Shown: piece by piece, positions 39,672-47,678 of the stretch
How the letters are laid out: every line of letters begins with the position of its first letter
How positions within the stretch are numbered: the stretch's first letter is position 1
Origin: Sulfolobus acidocaldarius SUSAZ
GTDB lineage: Archaea; Thermoproteota; Thermoprotei_A; Sulfolobales; Sulfolobaceae
Reading direction: 5' to 3'
Assembly: GCA_000508305.1 (NCBI GenBank)
Contig: CP006977.1
Span: forward strand, 714,621-778,620
DNA length: 64,000 nucleotides
Notes under the pieces: model-generated
Databases searched by the model: none
What the model saw: the letters and a program-made list of their open reading frames with translations, nothing else
What the model was told of the DNA's origin: nothing
Position numbers and translations under genes: made by a program

Positions 39672-40724
39672 TTATGCTGTAGCTCTACTCTTGTTACCTA
39701 AAATCTTCTTCTCACCAAAATACATGGCAACTAACGTAATCATTGAAAATAATGTCATTCCACCTGCAACATAATCGCTGACTGTACCTACAACCGGGAC
39801 TACTGCACCTTCTATGGACGCAATATTTATTGATGCACCTGTGTTCTTAGAGTTGAATACTTTAGGTACAACACTCGTAATGGTTATTCCGAACATTACA
39901 AGAGGTATTATTAAAATAGGGCTCCCTGTAACGAAAAACAAAAACCCAAATATACCTGCTGATATGCCTGAAAGGGTGAACGCTACTTTGTAGTTGATCA
40001 CTGAATTAACGATGTACATTGGAAGTGAAAGAACATAGGCTAAGAGTAGTAGTTCTAATTCTCCCTGTCTTTCAAGTATCTGTGGTGCTAATGTTAATAT
40101 AAAACTAGGCTCCAGTGTCAAGAGAAATATCATAATTGTGTACAACGATATGTGGTTATCTGGTATGTTATGATCTTCAGCCTTGAATTTGAGAGTATAT
40201 TTTCCTAGAAGGGCTAGTGGTAAGCTTATGACTCCGACAGCATATATTGAGCGCCAATTATCTAATAAACTATAAGACGCCTGTGCAAATATCCATCCTA
40301 TTGCCCATCCGCTCAATGCTAGACCAATAACTATTCTGTTACCTGATCTGACAGCTTGATCTATGGACAATGAAGCTACTATTCCAAAAATAATCCCTAA
40401 TGTAAATCTAAGCCACATTATAAGGATATAATTTACATTAGTTACACTTAGAAGCAAAGAAACGATACCGAGGATTGTTAAGGAAAGTGAAAATATCATA
40501 TCCGATTTTACTATCCGAATTATTCTTTGGTATATTAGTGCCCCAATTAGCCTTCCGAGAAACGGGATGGAAACGAGTACGTAGGATAACCATGTAGGTA
40601 GAGAGAATTGATCTATAACGTAAGCTGAGGACACTATCAAATAGGCTGGTATAACGTAGCCGATTATAGAAGTAATCGCTATTTTGTATGCCTCCATTTT
40701 TCTCTTCCTAGTCTGCTTATACAT
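39672..40724 (-). CDS. MFS-type transporter
   Basis: 350 aa with about 10-11 membrane segments. The loop after TM2 carries GRLIGALIYQRIIRIVKSD, similar to the MFS loop motif with basic residues, and the central loop (KFKAEDHNIPDN) separates two halves. Shorter than the usual 400 aa with 12 segments. The substrate is unknown. The gene is intact, unlike the pseudogene beside it. Confidence 0.75.
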   Translation of the reverse strand: MYKQTRKRKMEAYKIAITSIIGYVIPAYLIVSSAYVIDQFSLPTWLSYVLVSIPFLGRLIGALIYQRIIRIVKSDMIFSLSLTILGIVSLLLSVTNVNYILIMWLRFTLGIIFGIVASLSIDQAVRSGNRIVIGLALSGWAIGWIFAQASYSLLDNWRSIYAVGVISLPLALLGKYTLKFKAEDHNIPDNHISLYTIMIFLLTLEPSFILTLAPQILERQGELELLLLAYVLSLPMYIVNSVINYKVAFTLSGISAGIFGFLFFVTGSPILIIPLVMFGITITSVVPKVFNSKNTGASINIASIEGAVVPVVGTVSDYVAGGMTLFSMITLVAMYFGEKKILGNKSRATA

Positions 40725-40945
40725 TCCTAAGAAAATTTAAATTTAGTATCGTATAAGTTTAAATCTACTTTGAAATCTTAGAAAACAGAATTACAGTAAT
40801 GTTTTTTGTTAGAATCAAGTGTTTGAAGAATAATAGTCAAAAGTGAATATTTTTCAAAATTTTCCTGCTCAAATTCACGTCGATTTAAATTAGTTGTCAG
40901 ATAAAAGTTGGAAAAGTCTTATAAGGTAGTCTCAAATTTAGGCAT
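40725..40945. other. Divergent intergenic region
   Basis: 221 bp, very AT-rich, between the MFS gene and a 70-aa gene. It should hold both promoters; CTTATAAGG at about 40918 lies about 24-26 nt before ATG 40946 and fits a leaderless TATA box. Nothing else seen. Confidence 0.45.
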
Positions 40946-41158
40946 ATGAATCACTTAATAGTAGTCACTTTAACCGAGGGAGAAATTGAAAATAACAAAG
41001 AAAAATTGTCCAATATATTGAAAAAGTTAAGAGTTAACGATGAGTTAATTTTGTTAAGCAAACTTGATGTTTCTTATATGTTTAAGGGATATAAGATACT
41101 GGAAAAAAATAAAGATGATGAAGAAGGAATATGGATTCTGAGGGTAAAAAAGAATTAA
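40946..41158 (+). CDS. Small hypothetical protein
   Basis: 70 aa, beginning MNHLIVVTLTEGEIENNKEKLSNILKKL: a beta strand, then a charged helix, then strands around ELILLSKLDVSYMFKGYKILEK. It has a well-placed TATA box for leaderless expression. No family recognised. Confidence 0.5.
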   Translation: MNHLIVVTLTEGEIENNKEKLSNILKKLRVNDELILLSKLDVSYMFKGYKILEKNKDDEEGIWILRVKKN

Positions 41159-41465
41159 TTGTAAACAATATTATCTAACTTTAATGTGAATTTACAAAAA
41201 ATTATTATCAAGTGATTGAAATTCTTCTATAGATAAAGAATAACCTTGGGCGAAGGAGATATATGGTAACACTTAAGGGGTAATACTGCATGAATACAAA
41301 TTTTTTTCATTTTTTCCACGATGAGTGATTAACTCTTTTGTTACCACTCGATCCTAAAATTATATATTATTCAATTATTTACCACGAACTTTGCGTAAAT
41401 ATTTATCAATTTTTATGTGAGTATGGCTTAATAACTTGTTATTTCACAATTAAAAATAGACCTAT
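41159..41465. other. Intergenic region with inverted repeats
   Basis: 307 bp with no ORF of note. TGGTAAC at 41264-41270 and GTTACCA at 41340-41346 form a perfect 7-bp inverted repeat 69 bp apart; the right arm is also part of a local hairpin, GAGTG...TTAAC with GTTA...CACTC (about 41324-41350). The role is unknown. Confidence 0.35.
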
Positions 41466-41528
41466 ATGGCAAAGAAGAAGAAGGAGCAACAGCAGTCTGG
41501 TCAACAATCAGGTGGACAAAAGAAATAA
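41466..41528 (+). CDS. 20-residue Lys/Gln/Gly-rich microprotein
   Basis: ATG at 41466 to TAA at 41526-41528 encodes MAKKKKEQQQSGQQSGGQKK. Composition is extreme (seven Lys, six Gln, four Gly), predicted disordered and strongly basic. A TATA-like CTTAATAAC lies about 35 nt upstream, and a T-rich stretch (TTTTTATTTTT) soon after the stop looks like a terminator, so this is a compact transcription unit. Similar basic tails occur on ribosomal proteins; it may bind RNA. Function unknown. Confidence 0.5.
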   Translation: MAKKKKEQQQSGQQSGGQKK

Positions 41529-41676
41529 TGTGACCTACCATTTTTATTTTTAACTCAAGATAATTTTTTTCTATTTCTCCTTTTTCATAAGTTATACTGA
41601 TGTTAGTACTTAGACTTAATCTAAGTTGTTATCGTGGATCGAATTCTCTATTAGTGTATATTCTTTCAACTATTTT

Positions 41677-41719
41677 TCGATTTCGATAGATTTATATTTT
41701 AGGATATCGATTTCGATAT
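41677..41719 (+). promoter_or_regulatory. Duplicated palindromic operator of the PadR-ABC operon
   Basis: The perfect inverted repeat ATATCGA-TT-TCGATAT (41704-41719) ends one base before the PadR ATG. A second copy of its core, TCGATTTCGATA, is at 41677-41688, exactly 30 bp upstream (about three helical turns). The TATA-like TTTATATTTTA lies between them. Binding of a dimer to both would block TBP access and the start site: an autoregulation design. Confidence 0.7.
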
Positions 41720-41720
41720 T

Positions 41721-42128
41721 ATGAGTGAGTTACTGGCAAGACAGAAAGGTAGATTAAGACTCCTAATTCTCTGGCTCTTATATCAGTCCCCTAAAAGAGG
41801 GATAGATATCATTGACGATATATATAAAATGAGTTGGGGTATGTGGAGACCATCTCCAGGTTCTGTCTATCCATTATTAAATAAGCTTCTGGAGGAAGGA
41901 GCGGTAAGAAAAGAAGGTGGGGATAGATATCAGATAACGGATAAAGGTATAAAGGAAATAGAGCATTTCATACTGGTTAGAAACAGAAGTAAAACCGAGG
42001 ATGCCATAGAGGAACTACAGGGTTTACTTAATTTCTTCAAGGAAATAAATAGAGAGGAATTAGCGCTCCATAAGGAGAATATTATAGATATACTAAAGAA
42101 AATAGAAGAGGTGATAAGAAATGCGTGA
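41721..42128 (+). CDS. PadR-family transcriptional regulator
   Basis: 135 aa: winged helix (LLILWLLYQSPKRGIDIIDDIYKMSWGMWRPSPGSVYPLLNKLLEEGAVRKE) and a C-terminal dimerising helix. PadR proteins usually repress exporters and release DNA when they bind a drug-like ligand. The ABC ATPase start overlaps its stop by 8 nt, and the duplicated palindrome just before its ATG is the likely operator. Confidence 0.9.
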   Translation: MSELLARQKGRLRLLILWLLYQSPKRGIDIIDDIYKMSWGMWRPSPGSVYPLLNKLLEEGAVRKEGGDRYQITDKGIKEIEHFILVRNRSKTEDAIEELQGLLNFFKEINREELALHKENIIDILKKIEEVIRNA

Positions 42129-43119
42129 GAACATAATTGAAGCGATCAACTTAACCAAAAGGTTTGGAAAATTTACCGCAGTAGACCATGTTAGTTTTAA
42201 GGTTCTTGAGGGAGAAATATTTGGTTTTTTAGGACCTAACGGCGCTGGTAAGTCTACTACAGTAAAGATGCTGACAACTGTCCTTAGACCCTCAGAAGGC
42301 ACTGGAATAGTAAATGGGTATGATATCGTTAAACAGCCTTCATTGGTTAGGAGATCTATAGGAGTTGTACCTCAAGAGTTCACAGCTGATGAGGATTTAA
42401 CGGGTTGGGAGAATATCATGATGATGGCTGGTTTATACGGTATTCCAAAGGACATAGCGAATGAGAGAGGTAAGGAATTATTGGAACTAGTTGAACTTAC
42501 CAACGCTGCTAATAGAAAAGTTGAGACTTACTCAGGAGGAATGAGGAGGAGATTAGAGATAGCCATGTCACTAATTAGTAGACCTAAAATCCTATTTTTA
42601 GATGAGCCTACAATTGGTTTAGATGCTCAAACAAGGGTATCTATTTGGAAATACATTCTAGAACTTAAAAAAGAACAAGGTATGACAATATTTGTGACCA
42701 CCCACTATTTAGAGGAAGCTGACAATTATGCTGACAGGATAGCAATTATTGATCACGGAAAAATTATAGCAATTGGAAGTCCTAAAGAGCTCAAGGACAA
42801 AATAGGTGGTGATATCATCAGTCTAAGTACAAGTGATAATGAGTTAGCCCAACAGTATATCAAAGCAGTTGAGGGCGTAAAGGAGCTGAAAGTCATGGAT
42901 GGTATGATAAGGGTTAAGGTGGAAAGAGGAGAGGAGATAGCACCTAAAATTATGGAAGAGTTAATAAAGAAAGGAATAAAGGTCGGTAAATTATACATTA
43001 CTGAGCCAACTTTAGATGAGGTCTATATGGAATATACTGGAAGGAAAATGAGAGATCAAGAAGCAGGTGAAGGAGAGATGTTTGCGTTGAGAAGAACTTT
43101 AAGGAGGGCGAGAGGATGA
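42121..43119 (+). CDS. ABC-2 type exporter ATP-binding protein
   Basis: 332 aa, DrrA-like. Walker A GPNGAGKSTT, signature YSGGMRRRLEIA, Walker B ILFLDEPTIGLD, H-loop VTTHYLEEAD. The C-terminal ~100 residues form the DrrA-type domain (LYITEPTLDEVYMEYTGRKM). Overlaps the PadR gene and the permease gene by 4-8 nt. Drives export of a hydrophobic compound or drug together with the next gene. Confidence 0.93.
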   Translation: MRENIIEAINLTKRFGKFTAVDHVSFKVLEGEIFGFLGPNGAGKSTTVKMLTTVLRPSEGTGIVNGYDIVKQPSLVRRSIGVVPQEFTADEDLTGWENIMMMAGLYGIPKDIANERGKELLELVELTNAANRKVETYSGGMRRRLEIAMSLISRPKILFLDEPTIGLDAQTRVSIWKYILELKKEQGMTIFVTTHYLEEADNYADRIAIIDHGKIIAIGSPKELKDKIGGDIISLSTSDNELAQQYIKAVEGVKELKVMDGMIRVKVERGEEIAPKIMEELIKKGIKVGKLYITEPTLDEVYMEYTGRKMRDQEAGEGEMFALRRTLRRARG

Positions 43120-44000
43120 AGACACTAGAACGTAATGAAGAAAGGGTAAACATGTCTCCATTGCACGGTCTATTCACCTTATTAAACAGAGAGCTTAAAA
43201 AGTGGTATAAGGACATTGTAGTCTTACTGTTATCTATAATACAACCCATCCTCTGGATAGGACTATTTGGGAAAGCTATGAACCTAGCCAGCATATTTAG
43301 CGGTACATCATTTAATATCCCTGGCTTAGATATTCCTAAGCAAGTTCTAGACCAGATAGCTCAACAAGTGTTAGCGCAAACATTTGGAACATCAGATTAC
43401 TTCTCATTTTTAGCTGCGGGCATGTTATCATTCATTGCTCTATTCACCTCAATGCAAAGTGGTATGTCTATAGTGTGGGATAGAAGATTGGGTGTTTTAG
43501 ATAGATTGCTAACTACTCCTATTTCAAGAGCCAATATATTGATGGCTAAGGTATTTTCATCGGTTATTAGGTCTTTAGTTCAGTCAAGTATAGTACTAGC
43601 TATCGCAGTCCTATTGGGCATGAGTTTCAGAGTGGGTATCTCTCCTTTAGACTTTCTAGGGTCTTATGCTGCGTTATTTCTAATGTCATTTGGTTTATCG
43701 TCATTGTTTATGATGGTGGCAATAAGGGCTACAACGTGGCAATCACAAATGGCTATCATGAACCTTCTCAATTTACCCCTACTGTTCACTAGTAACGCTT
43801 TCTACCCTGTCGATTCTATGCCCTGGTGGTTAAAACCTGTTGCTGAGATCAACCCACTCACACACTCAAACTCCATAATAAGGAATTTACTATTAGGCAT
43901 TCCAGGGAATTTAGGTATCGACTTCATATATTTAGTAGTCTTTGCACTAATACTGTCAATAATAGGAATAACCCTATCCTGGAAATACCTAAGTTCATGA
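43116..44000 (+). CDS. ABC-2 type exporter permease
   Basis: 294 aa with about six membrane segments. The block WDRRLGVLDRLLTTPISRANILMAKVFSS is the ABC-2 signature of DrrB-like permeases, and NAFYPVDSMPWWLKPVAEINPLTHSNSIIR is the conserved C-terminal region. Partner of the ATPase upstream. Its TGA stop lies within the C box of the candidate guide RNA that follows. Confidence 0.92.
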   Translation: MKTLERNEERVNMSPLHGLFTLLNRELKKWYKDIVVLLLSIIQPILWIGLFGKAMNLASIFSGTSFNIPGLDIPKQVLDQIAQQVLAQTFGTSDYFSFLAAGMLSFIALFTSMQSGMSIVWDRRLGVLDRLLTTPISRANILMAKVFSSVIRSLVQSSIVLAIAVLLGMSFRVGISPLDFLGSYAALFLMSFGLSSLFMMVAIRATTWQSQMAIMNLLNLPLLFTSNAFYPVDSMPWWLKPVAEINPLTHSNSIIRNLLLGIPGNLGIDFIYLVVFALILSIIGITLSWKYLSS

Positions 44001-44052
44001 TGAGCTTGACCGGGAATGAATGGTGATGTAAAGGCACGTGTGCTGATTTTTT
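43995..44052 (+). ncRNA. Candidate C/D-box guide sRNA with T6 terminator
   Basis: C box ATGATGA (43997-44003), 12-nt guide GCTTGACCGGGA, D' position ATGA (one mismatch to CTGA, 44016-44019), 3-nt spacer, C' box GTGATGT (one mismatch, 44023-44029), 13-nt guide AAAGGCACGTGTG, D box CTGA (44043-44046), then TTTTTT. Box order suits an archaeal guide RNA; the weaker D'/C' boxes are a caution. The D guide could pair with CACACGUGCC, which resembles a conserved 16S stretch; not verified. Confidence 0.45.
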
Positions 44053-44071
44053 AAACTTTCTAACCCTATCT

Positions 44072-46192
44072 ATGATTATGTATATAGGTAAGCCTGTCAA
44101 GAGAATCGAAGATGTGAGGTTAATAACAGGAAAAGGTTCCTATGTTGACGATATACAAATACCTGGAACGTATTTCGTGGCCTTTTTAAGAAGTGAATAC
44201 CCTCATGCTAAAATTAAGTTGAAAAAGACTGATGGTGTCTTTACTGGTAACGACATTAATCCTGGAAAAGATTTTCCAATTGCCACAGAGGAGGTAACTT
44301 ATGTAGGTCAACCGATTGCAATGGTTATAGCTAAGGATAGGTATGAGGCATATGACCTACTGGAAAACATTGAAGTGGAATATGAGCCATTAGATTTCGT
44401 AATAGATCCTGAAGTTGCCTTAAAAGATGAGATAAGAGTTTACAGCAAAAGTCAGAGCAACATAGTTTACAGGGAGGTATTCAAAGGGGGAGATGTGGAG
44501 AAAATCTTCAATAGTGCCTACAAGGTAATTAAGGGCAAACTCTACAACCAACGTATAGTAGCATCTCCCCTTGAGACTAGGGGTGCATTAGCCTTCTATG
44601 ACGGAGGTAAGTTGACTTTTTACTCCTCGACACAATCTGCACACTATTTACGGAGAAATTTAGCAGAGTTTCTTGGCTTTCAGGATATTCGAGTGATTCA
44701 GCCTGATGTGGGAGGAGCATTTGGAAGTAAGATAATAGCTCATCCTGAGGAATACGCATTAGCTAAGTTGTCAATGCTAACTAGAAAACCGCTGAAGTGG
44801 ATACCGACGAGAACAGAGGAGTTTCTGTCTGCGGGTCATGGAAGGGATAAATTCTTGGAGTTTGAGACAGCAGTAGACAGAGAGGGTAATGTATTAGGAA
44901 TTAGAGGAAGACTAGTGGGTAATTTGGGCGCACCCTATCCAGATGCGAATGATGATGAGTTGGGAAATGTTCAAAGCGCAACAAAAATGTTACCAGGCAT
45001 ATATAAGATAAAGGGTATTGAGATCGAAGCCATAGCATTAAATACCAATGTTCCTCCCACTCAGTCATATAGGGGTGCAGGGAGACCAGAAGCAACATAC
45101 TTTATCGAGAGAATAATGAATATAGTTGCTGATGAATTAGGAATTGACCAATACGAGATAAGAGTGAAAAATGCTATTGATTCACTACCTTACACAAATC
45201 CGTTGGGCATAAAATATGACTCAGGAAATGTGAAGGGATTACTTGAATATGGTAGAAAGCTCTATGAAAGCCTAAAATCCCAGGGTTGTGTGGGAGTCTC
45301 TTCATATACTGAAATTTCAGGTTTTGGGCCTTGGGAGACGGCAAGAATATTCATAAAATATGACGGAAAAATAACTTTAGTCACAGGTACAGGTCCTCAT
45401 GGTCAAGGTGATGCAACAGCATTTGCTCAAATTGCCGCAGATATTCTGGAGATACCAATAGAAAATATTGAGGTGAGATGGGGAGACACTGAAATTATTG
45501 AGGACGGTATTGGAACATGGGGCAGTAGGACAGTTACTATAGGCGGATCTGCAGTAGTTTTGGCTACCCAACAATTGAAGAAGAAATTAATTGAGGCTGG
45601 TGCTAAGTTGCTAAAGGCTGATGTAGAGGAGGTTGAGTACAAACAAGGGAAGGTTATTCATAAGAGGACCGGAGAATCAGTGGACTTGAACAGGATAGCG
45701 CGCAAAGCCTTTTCCTTTGGAGAGAGCCTTGATGTGACTAGTGTATATAAAGTCGATTTACCACCTACTACCCCATACGGCGTTCATTTAGCTTTAGTAG
45801 ACGTTGATGAGACAGGGAAGGTTATCGTTAAAAAGTATATTGCAATTGATGATGTGGGTGTAGTTATCAACCCTTTGTTGGCTGAAGGTCAGGTAATAGG
45901 AGGCGCCCTTCAGGGGTTATCGCAAGGACTACTAGAGGGTACTGTGTTTAATGATCAAGGTCAACTACTCACTTCTAATTTCCAGGATTATGCTATACCT
46001 ACTGCTGTAGAGTCTCCAGATGTGGAATGGCATAATGTAATATATGGAAAATCATCTCATCCTACTGGAAGTAAAGGTATAGGTGAGGCTGGTGCTATAG
46101 CAGCTACACCAGCTGTGATTAACGCAGTAGAGCAGTGTGTGAAGAAGAGGATTTCGAAAATGCCTGTAAGATTTGAGGATCTGGTGAGTTGA
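44072..46192 (+). CDS. Molybdenum hydroxylase large subunit (xanthine dehydrogenase/aldehyde oxidase family), first copy
   Basis: 706 aa molybdopterin-binding subunit. N-terminal RLITGKGSYVDDI, cofactor loops [19 protein letters not shown] and GTWGSRTVTIGG, and the catalytic Glu in GSKGIGEAGAIAATPA. Such enzymes oxidise aldehydes or heterocycles; Sulfolobus uses one as glyceraldehyde oxidoreductase. No FAD or [2Fe-2S] subunit gene is adjacent, so its partner must be elsewhere. Start is ATG 44072 or 44078. A diverged paralogue lies at 55.1 kb. Confidence 0.9.
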   Translation: MIMYIGKPVKRIEDVRLITGKGSYVDDIQIPGTYFVAFLRSEYPHAKIKLKKTDGVFTGNDINPGKDFPIATEEVTYVGQPIAMVIAKDRYEAYDLLENIEVEYEPLDFVIDPEVALKDEIRVYSKSQSNIVYREVFKGGDVEKIFNSAYKVIKGKLYNQRIVASPLETRGALAFYDGGKLTFYSSTQSAHYLRRNLAEFLGFQDIRVIQPDVGGAFGSKIIAHPEEYALAKLSMLTRKPLKWIPTRTEEFLSAGHGRDKFLEFETAVDREGNVLGIRGRLVGNLGAPYPDANDDELGNVQSATKMLPGIYKIKGIEIEAIALNTNVPPTQSYRGAGRPEATYFIERIMNIVADELGIDQYEIRVKNAIDSLPYTNPLGIKYDSGNVKGLLEYGRKLYESLKSQGCVGVSSYTEISGFGPWETARIFIKYDGKITLVTGTGPHGQGDATAFAQIAADILEIPIENIEVRWGDTEIIEDGIGTWGSRTVTIGGSAVVLATQQLKKKLIEAGAKLLKADVEEVEYKQGKVIHKRTGESVDLNRIARKAFSFGESLDVTSVYKVDLPPTTPYGVHLALVDVDETGKVIVKKYIAIDDVGVVINPLLAEGQVIGGALQGLSQGLLEGTVFNDQGQLLTSNFQDYAIPTAVESPDVEWHNVIYGKSSHPTGSKGIGEAGAIAATPAVINAVEQCVKKRISKMPVRFEDLVS

Positions 46193-46193
46193 A

Positions 46194-46682
46194 TTGAATA
46201 GACATCTCCTTTCTGATAAAGATAAAAGGGATTTTTTATCAAAAGTTAAACAAAAATATAATATTGAGTTAGAGGGTCAGATAGAGGTAGGAAAGGAAAA
46301 GAAAGAGTTGTATTACTTTGTGAATGGTGTACTCTCATTCTTCTCAGAAGAAATTATTCCCACTTTATGTTTTGTTCAAAAGTATAAGCTCGATTTACCA
46401 TATGTTGTAGTCGATGAGGGGGCTGTTAAGAGAGTGACAGACGGCGCGGATTTATTTGTACCAGGCATAGTAAGTTATAATTGTGAATGTAAAGAAGGGG
46501 ATGTGGTCTTAGTTAAGACAAAAACCAACTTACCAATAGCTATAATAAGAGTCATTCTTTATAAAGATAAAGCTATTCAAGATAAAAAGGGTAAGTTCGG
46601 CGTAAACTTACATTACGTGTCTGATAACATATGGGAGATGTGTAATGCTGGGCGTGGTAATCCCAACTTACAACGAAGCTGA
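46194..46682 (+). CDS. PUA-domain RNA-binding protein (MCT-1/DUF1947-like)
   Basis: 162 aa from a TTG start. The C-terminal PUA domain is clear: YVVVDEGAVKRVTDGADLFVPGIVS, EGDVVLVKTKTNLPIAIIRV. The N-terminal region suits archaeal MCT-1/Tma20-like proteins, linked in eukaryotes to initiation and ribosome recycling. It overlaps the glycosyltransferase gene by 38 nt. An RNA target cannot be stated. Confidence 0.85.
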   Translation: MNRHLLSDKDKRDFLSKVKQKYNIELEGQIEVGKEKKELYYFVNGVLSFFSEEIIPTLCFVQKYKLDLPYVVVDEGAVKRVTDGADLFVPGIVSYNCECKEGDVVLVKTKTNLPIAIIRVILYKDKAIQDKKGKFGVNLHYVSDNIWEMCNAGRGNPNLQRS

Positions 46683-47313
46683 AAACATACGTGAGTTAAT
46701 TCCGAGAATTAAGGAGGTAGACAAGAACATAAATATAATAATAGTTGACGATAATAGTCCTGATAACACTTCTGGAATAGCAGAGCAGATGGGGGCAATA
46801 GTTTTCGTCAGAAAGGATGAGAGAGGGATAGGGAGTGCCCTGAAATTTGGTTTAGAGCAAGGGGTTAAGATGGGTTTTAAGAGACTAATAACAATGGATG
46901 CAGATTTGAGCCATGACCCTAAGTATATACCGGACCTAGTATCTAAAGAGGCTGACTTGGTAATAGGTTCCCGATATGTAAAGGGAGGGGCAATTGAGAA
47001 CTGGCCTCTACAAAGGAGATTAATCAGTTCAGGGGCAAACTCAATAGCGAGACTTCTGCTTAGATTTGATGTGAGAGATGCAACATCTGGATATAGAGCT
47101 TACAGTCCTAGAGCCGTTGAGGCAATATCTCCTTGCAAGAGTGCAGACGGCTATGAGTTTCAAATATGTTCTGTTTATCATATATTTAAATCAGGATTAC
47201 AAATCGCTGAGGTCCCAATAAGTTTTCATGATAGAGAGAAGGGGAAAAGTAAATTGGATTCTCAAAAAATTTTCAAGTGGTTTGCTTATGTCCTTAAACT
47301 TTCACTTTCTTAG
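46645..47313 (+). CDS. Dolichol-phosphate mannosyltransferase-like glycosyltransferase
   Basis: 222 aa soluble GT2 of the DPM1 type: VVIPTYNEAENIRELIPRI, VDDNSPDNTSGIAEQ, TMDADLSHDP with the DxD, GSRYVKGG and DATSGYRAYSPRAVE. Forms dolichyl-phosphate sugars for protein N-glycosylation or glycolipids. No C-terminal membrane segment, unlike longer archaeal homologues. Start is ATG 46645 inside the PUA gene. Convergent with the HTH gene, overlapping by 20 nt. Confidence 0.9.
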   Translation: MLGVVIPTYNEAENIRELIPRIKEVDKNINIIIVDDNSPDNTSGIAEQMGAIVFVRKDERGIGSALKFGLEQGVKMGFKRLITMDADLSHDPKYIPDLVSKEADLVIGSRYVKGGAIENWPLQRRLISSGANSIARLLLRFDVRDATSGYRAYSPRAVEAISPCKSADGYEFQICSVYHIFKSGLQIAEVPISFHDREKGKSKLDSQKIFKWFAYVLKLSLS

Positions 47314-47617
47314 TTCCTCTAAATCTACTCAGTTCTTCTTTAAGGAATTCCACCTCTTTCTTTAGAGCTTCAATTTCAGCTGTATGGGTCTCAACTGTCT
47401 TCTTAAGATCAGTAATGTTCTCTGGGTTTTCTCTCTTTAATATCATGTTCTCGTTTTCATCCATTTCAATATATCCCAACCGGTAAAGTTCCCTTGCGTA
47501 TCCTTTTGCAGTCTTTGGTGAAATTTTCAGTTGTAGTGCTAAATCCCTTATGTTAACACTACCTCCCTTTTCTTTGAGTATTGAGATTATATCCTGCAAT
47601 CTTGGGGTAAGTTCCAT
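47294..47617 (-). CDS. Winged-helix protein with C-terminal coiled coil
   Basis: 107 aa from ATG 47617; a longer frame to 47809 has no coding look and runs into the divergent gene. HTH region: LQDIISILKEKGGSVNIRDLALQLKISPKTAKGYARELYRLGYIEMDENENMIL. A heptad-rich coiled coil follows (ETHTAEIEALKKEVEFLKEELSRF). Probably a dimeric DNA-binding regulator; targets unknown. Divergent from the ornithine-cyclodeaminase-like gene. Confidence 0.75.
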   Translation of the reverse strand: MELTPRLQDIISILKEKGGSVNIRDLALQLKISPKTAKGYARELYRLGYIEMDENENMILKRENPENITDLKKTVETHTAEIEALKKEVEFLKEELSRFRGTKKVKV

Positions 47618-47678
47618 ATGTACTGTCTTTTTAGAAAATTTGCTTTTAAGCCATAAGGCATAATTTATAGGGGAGAAG

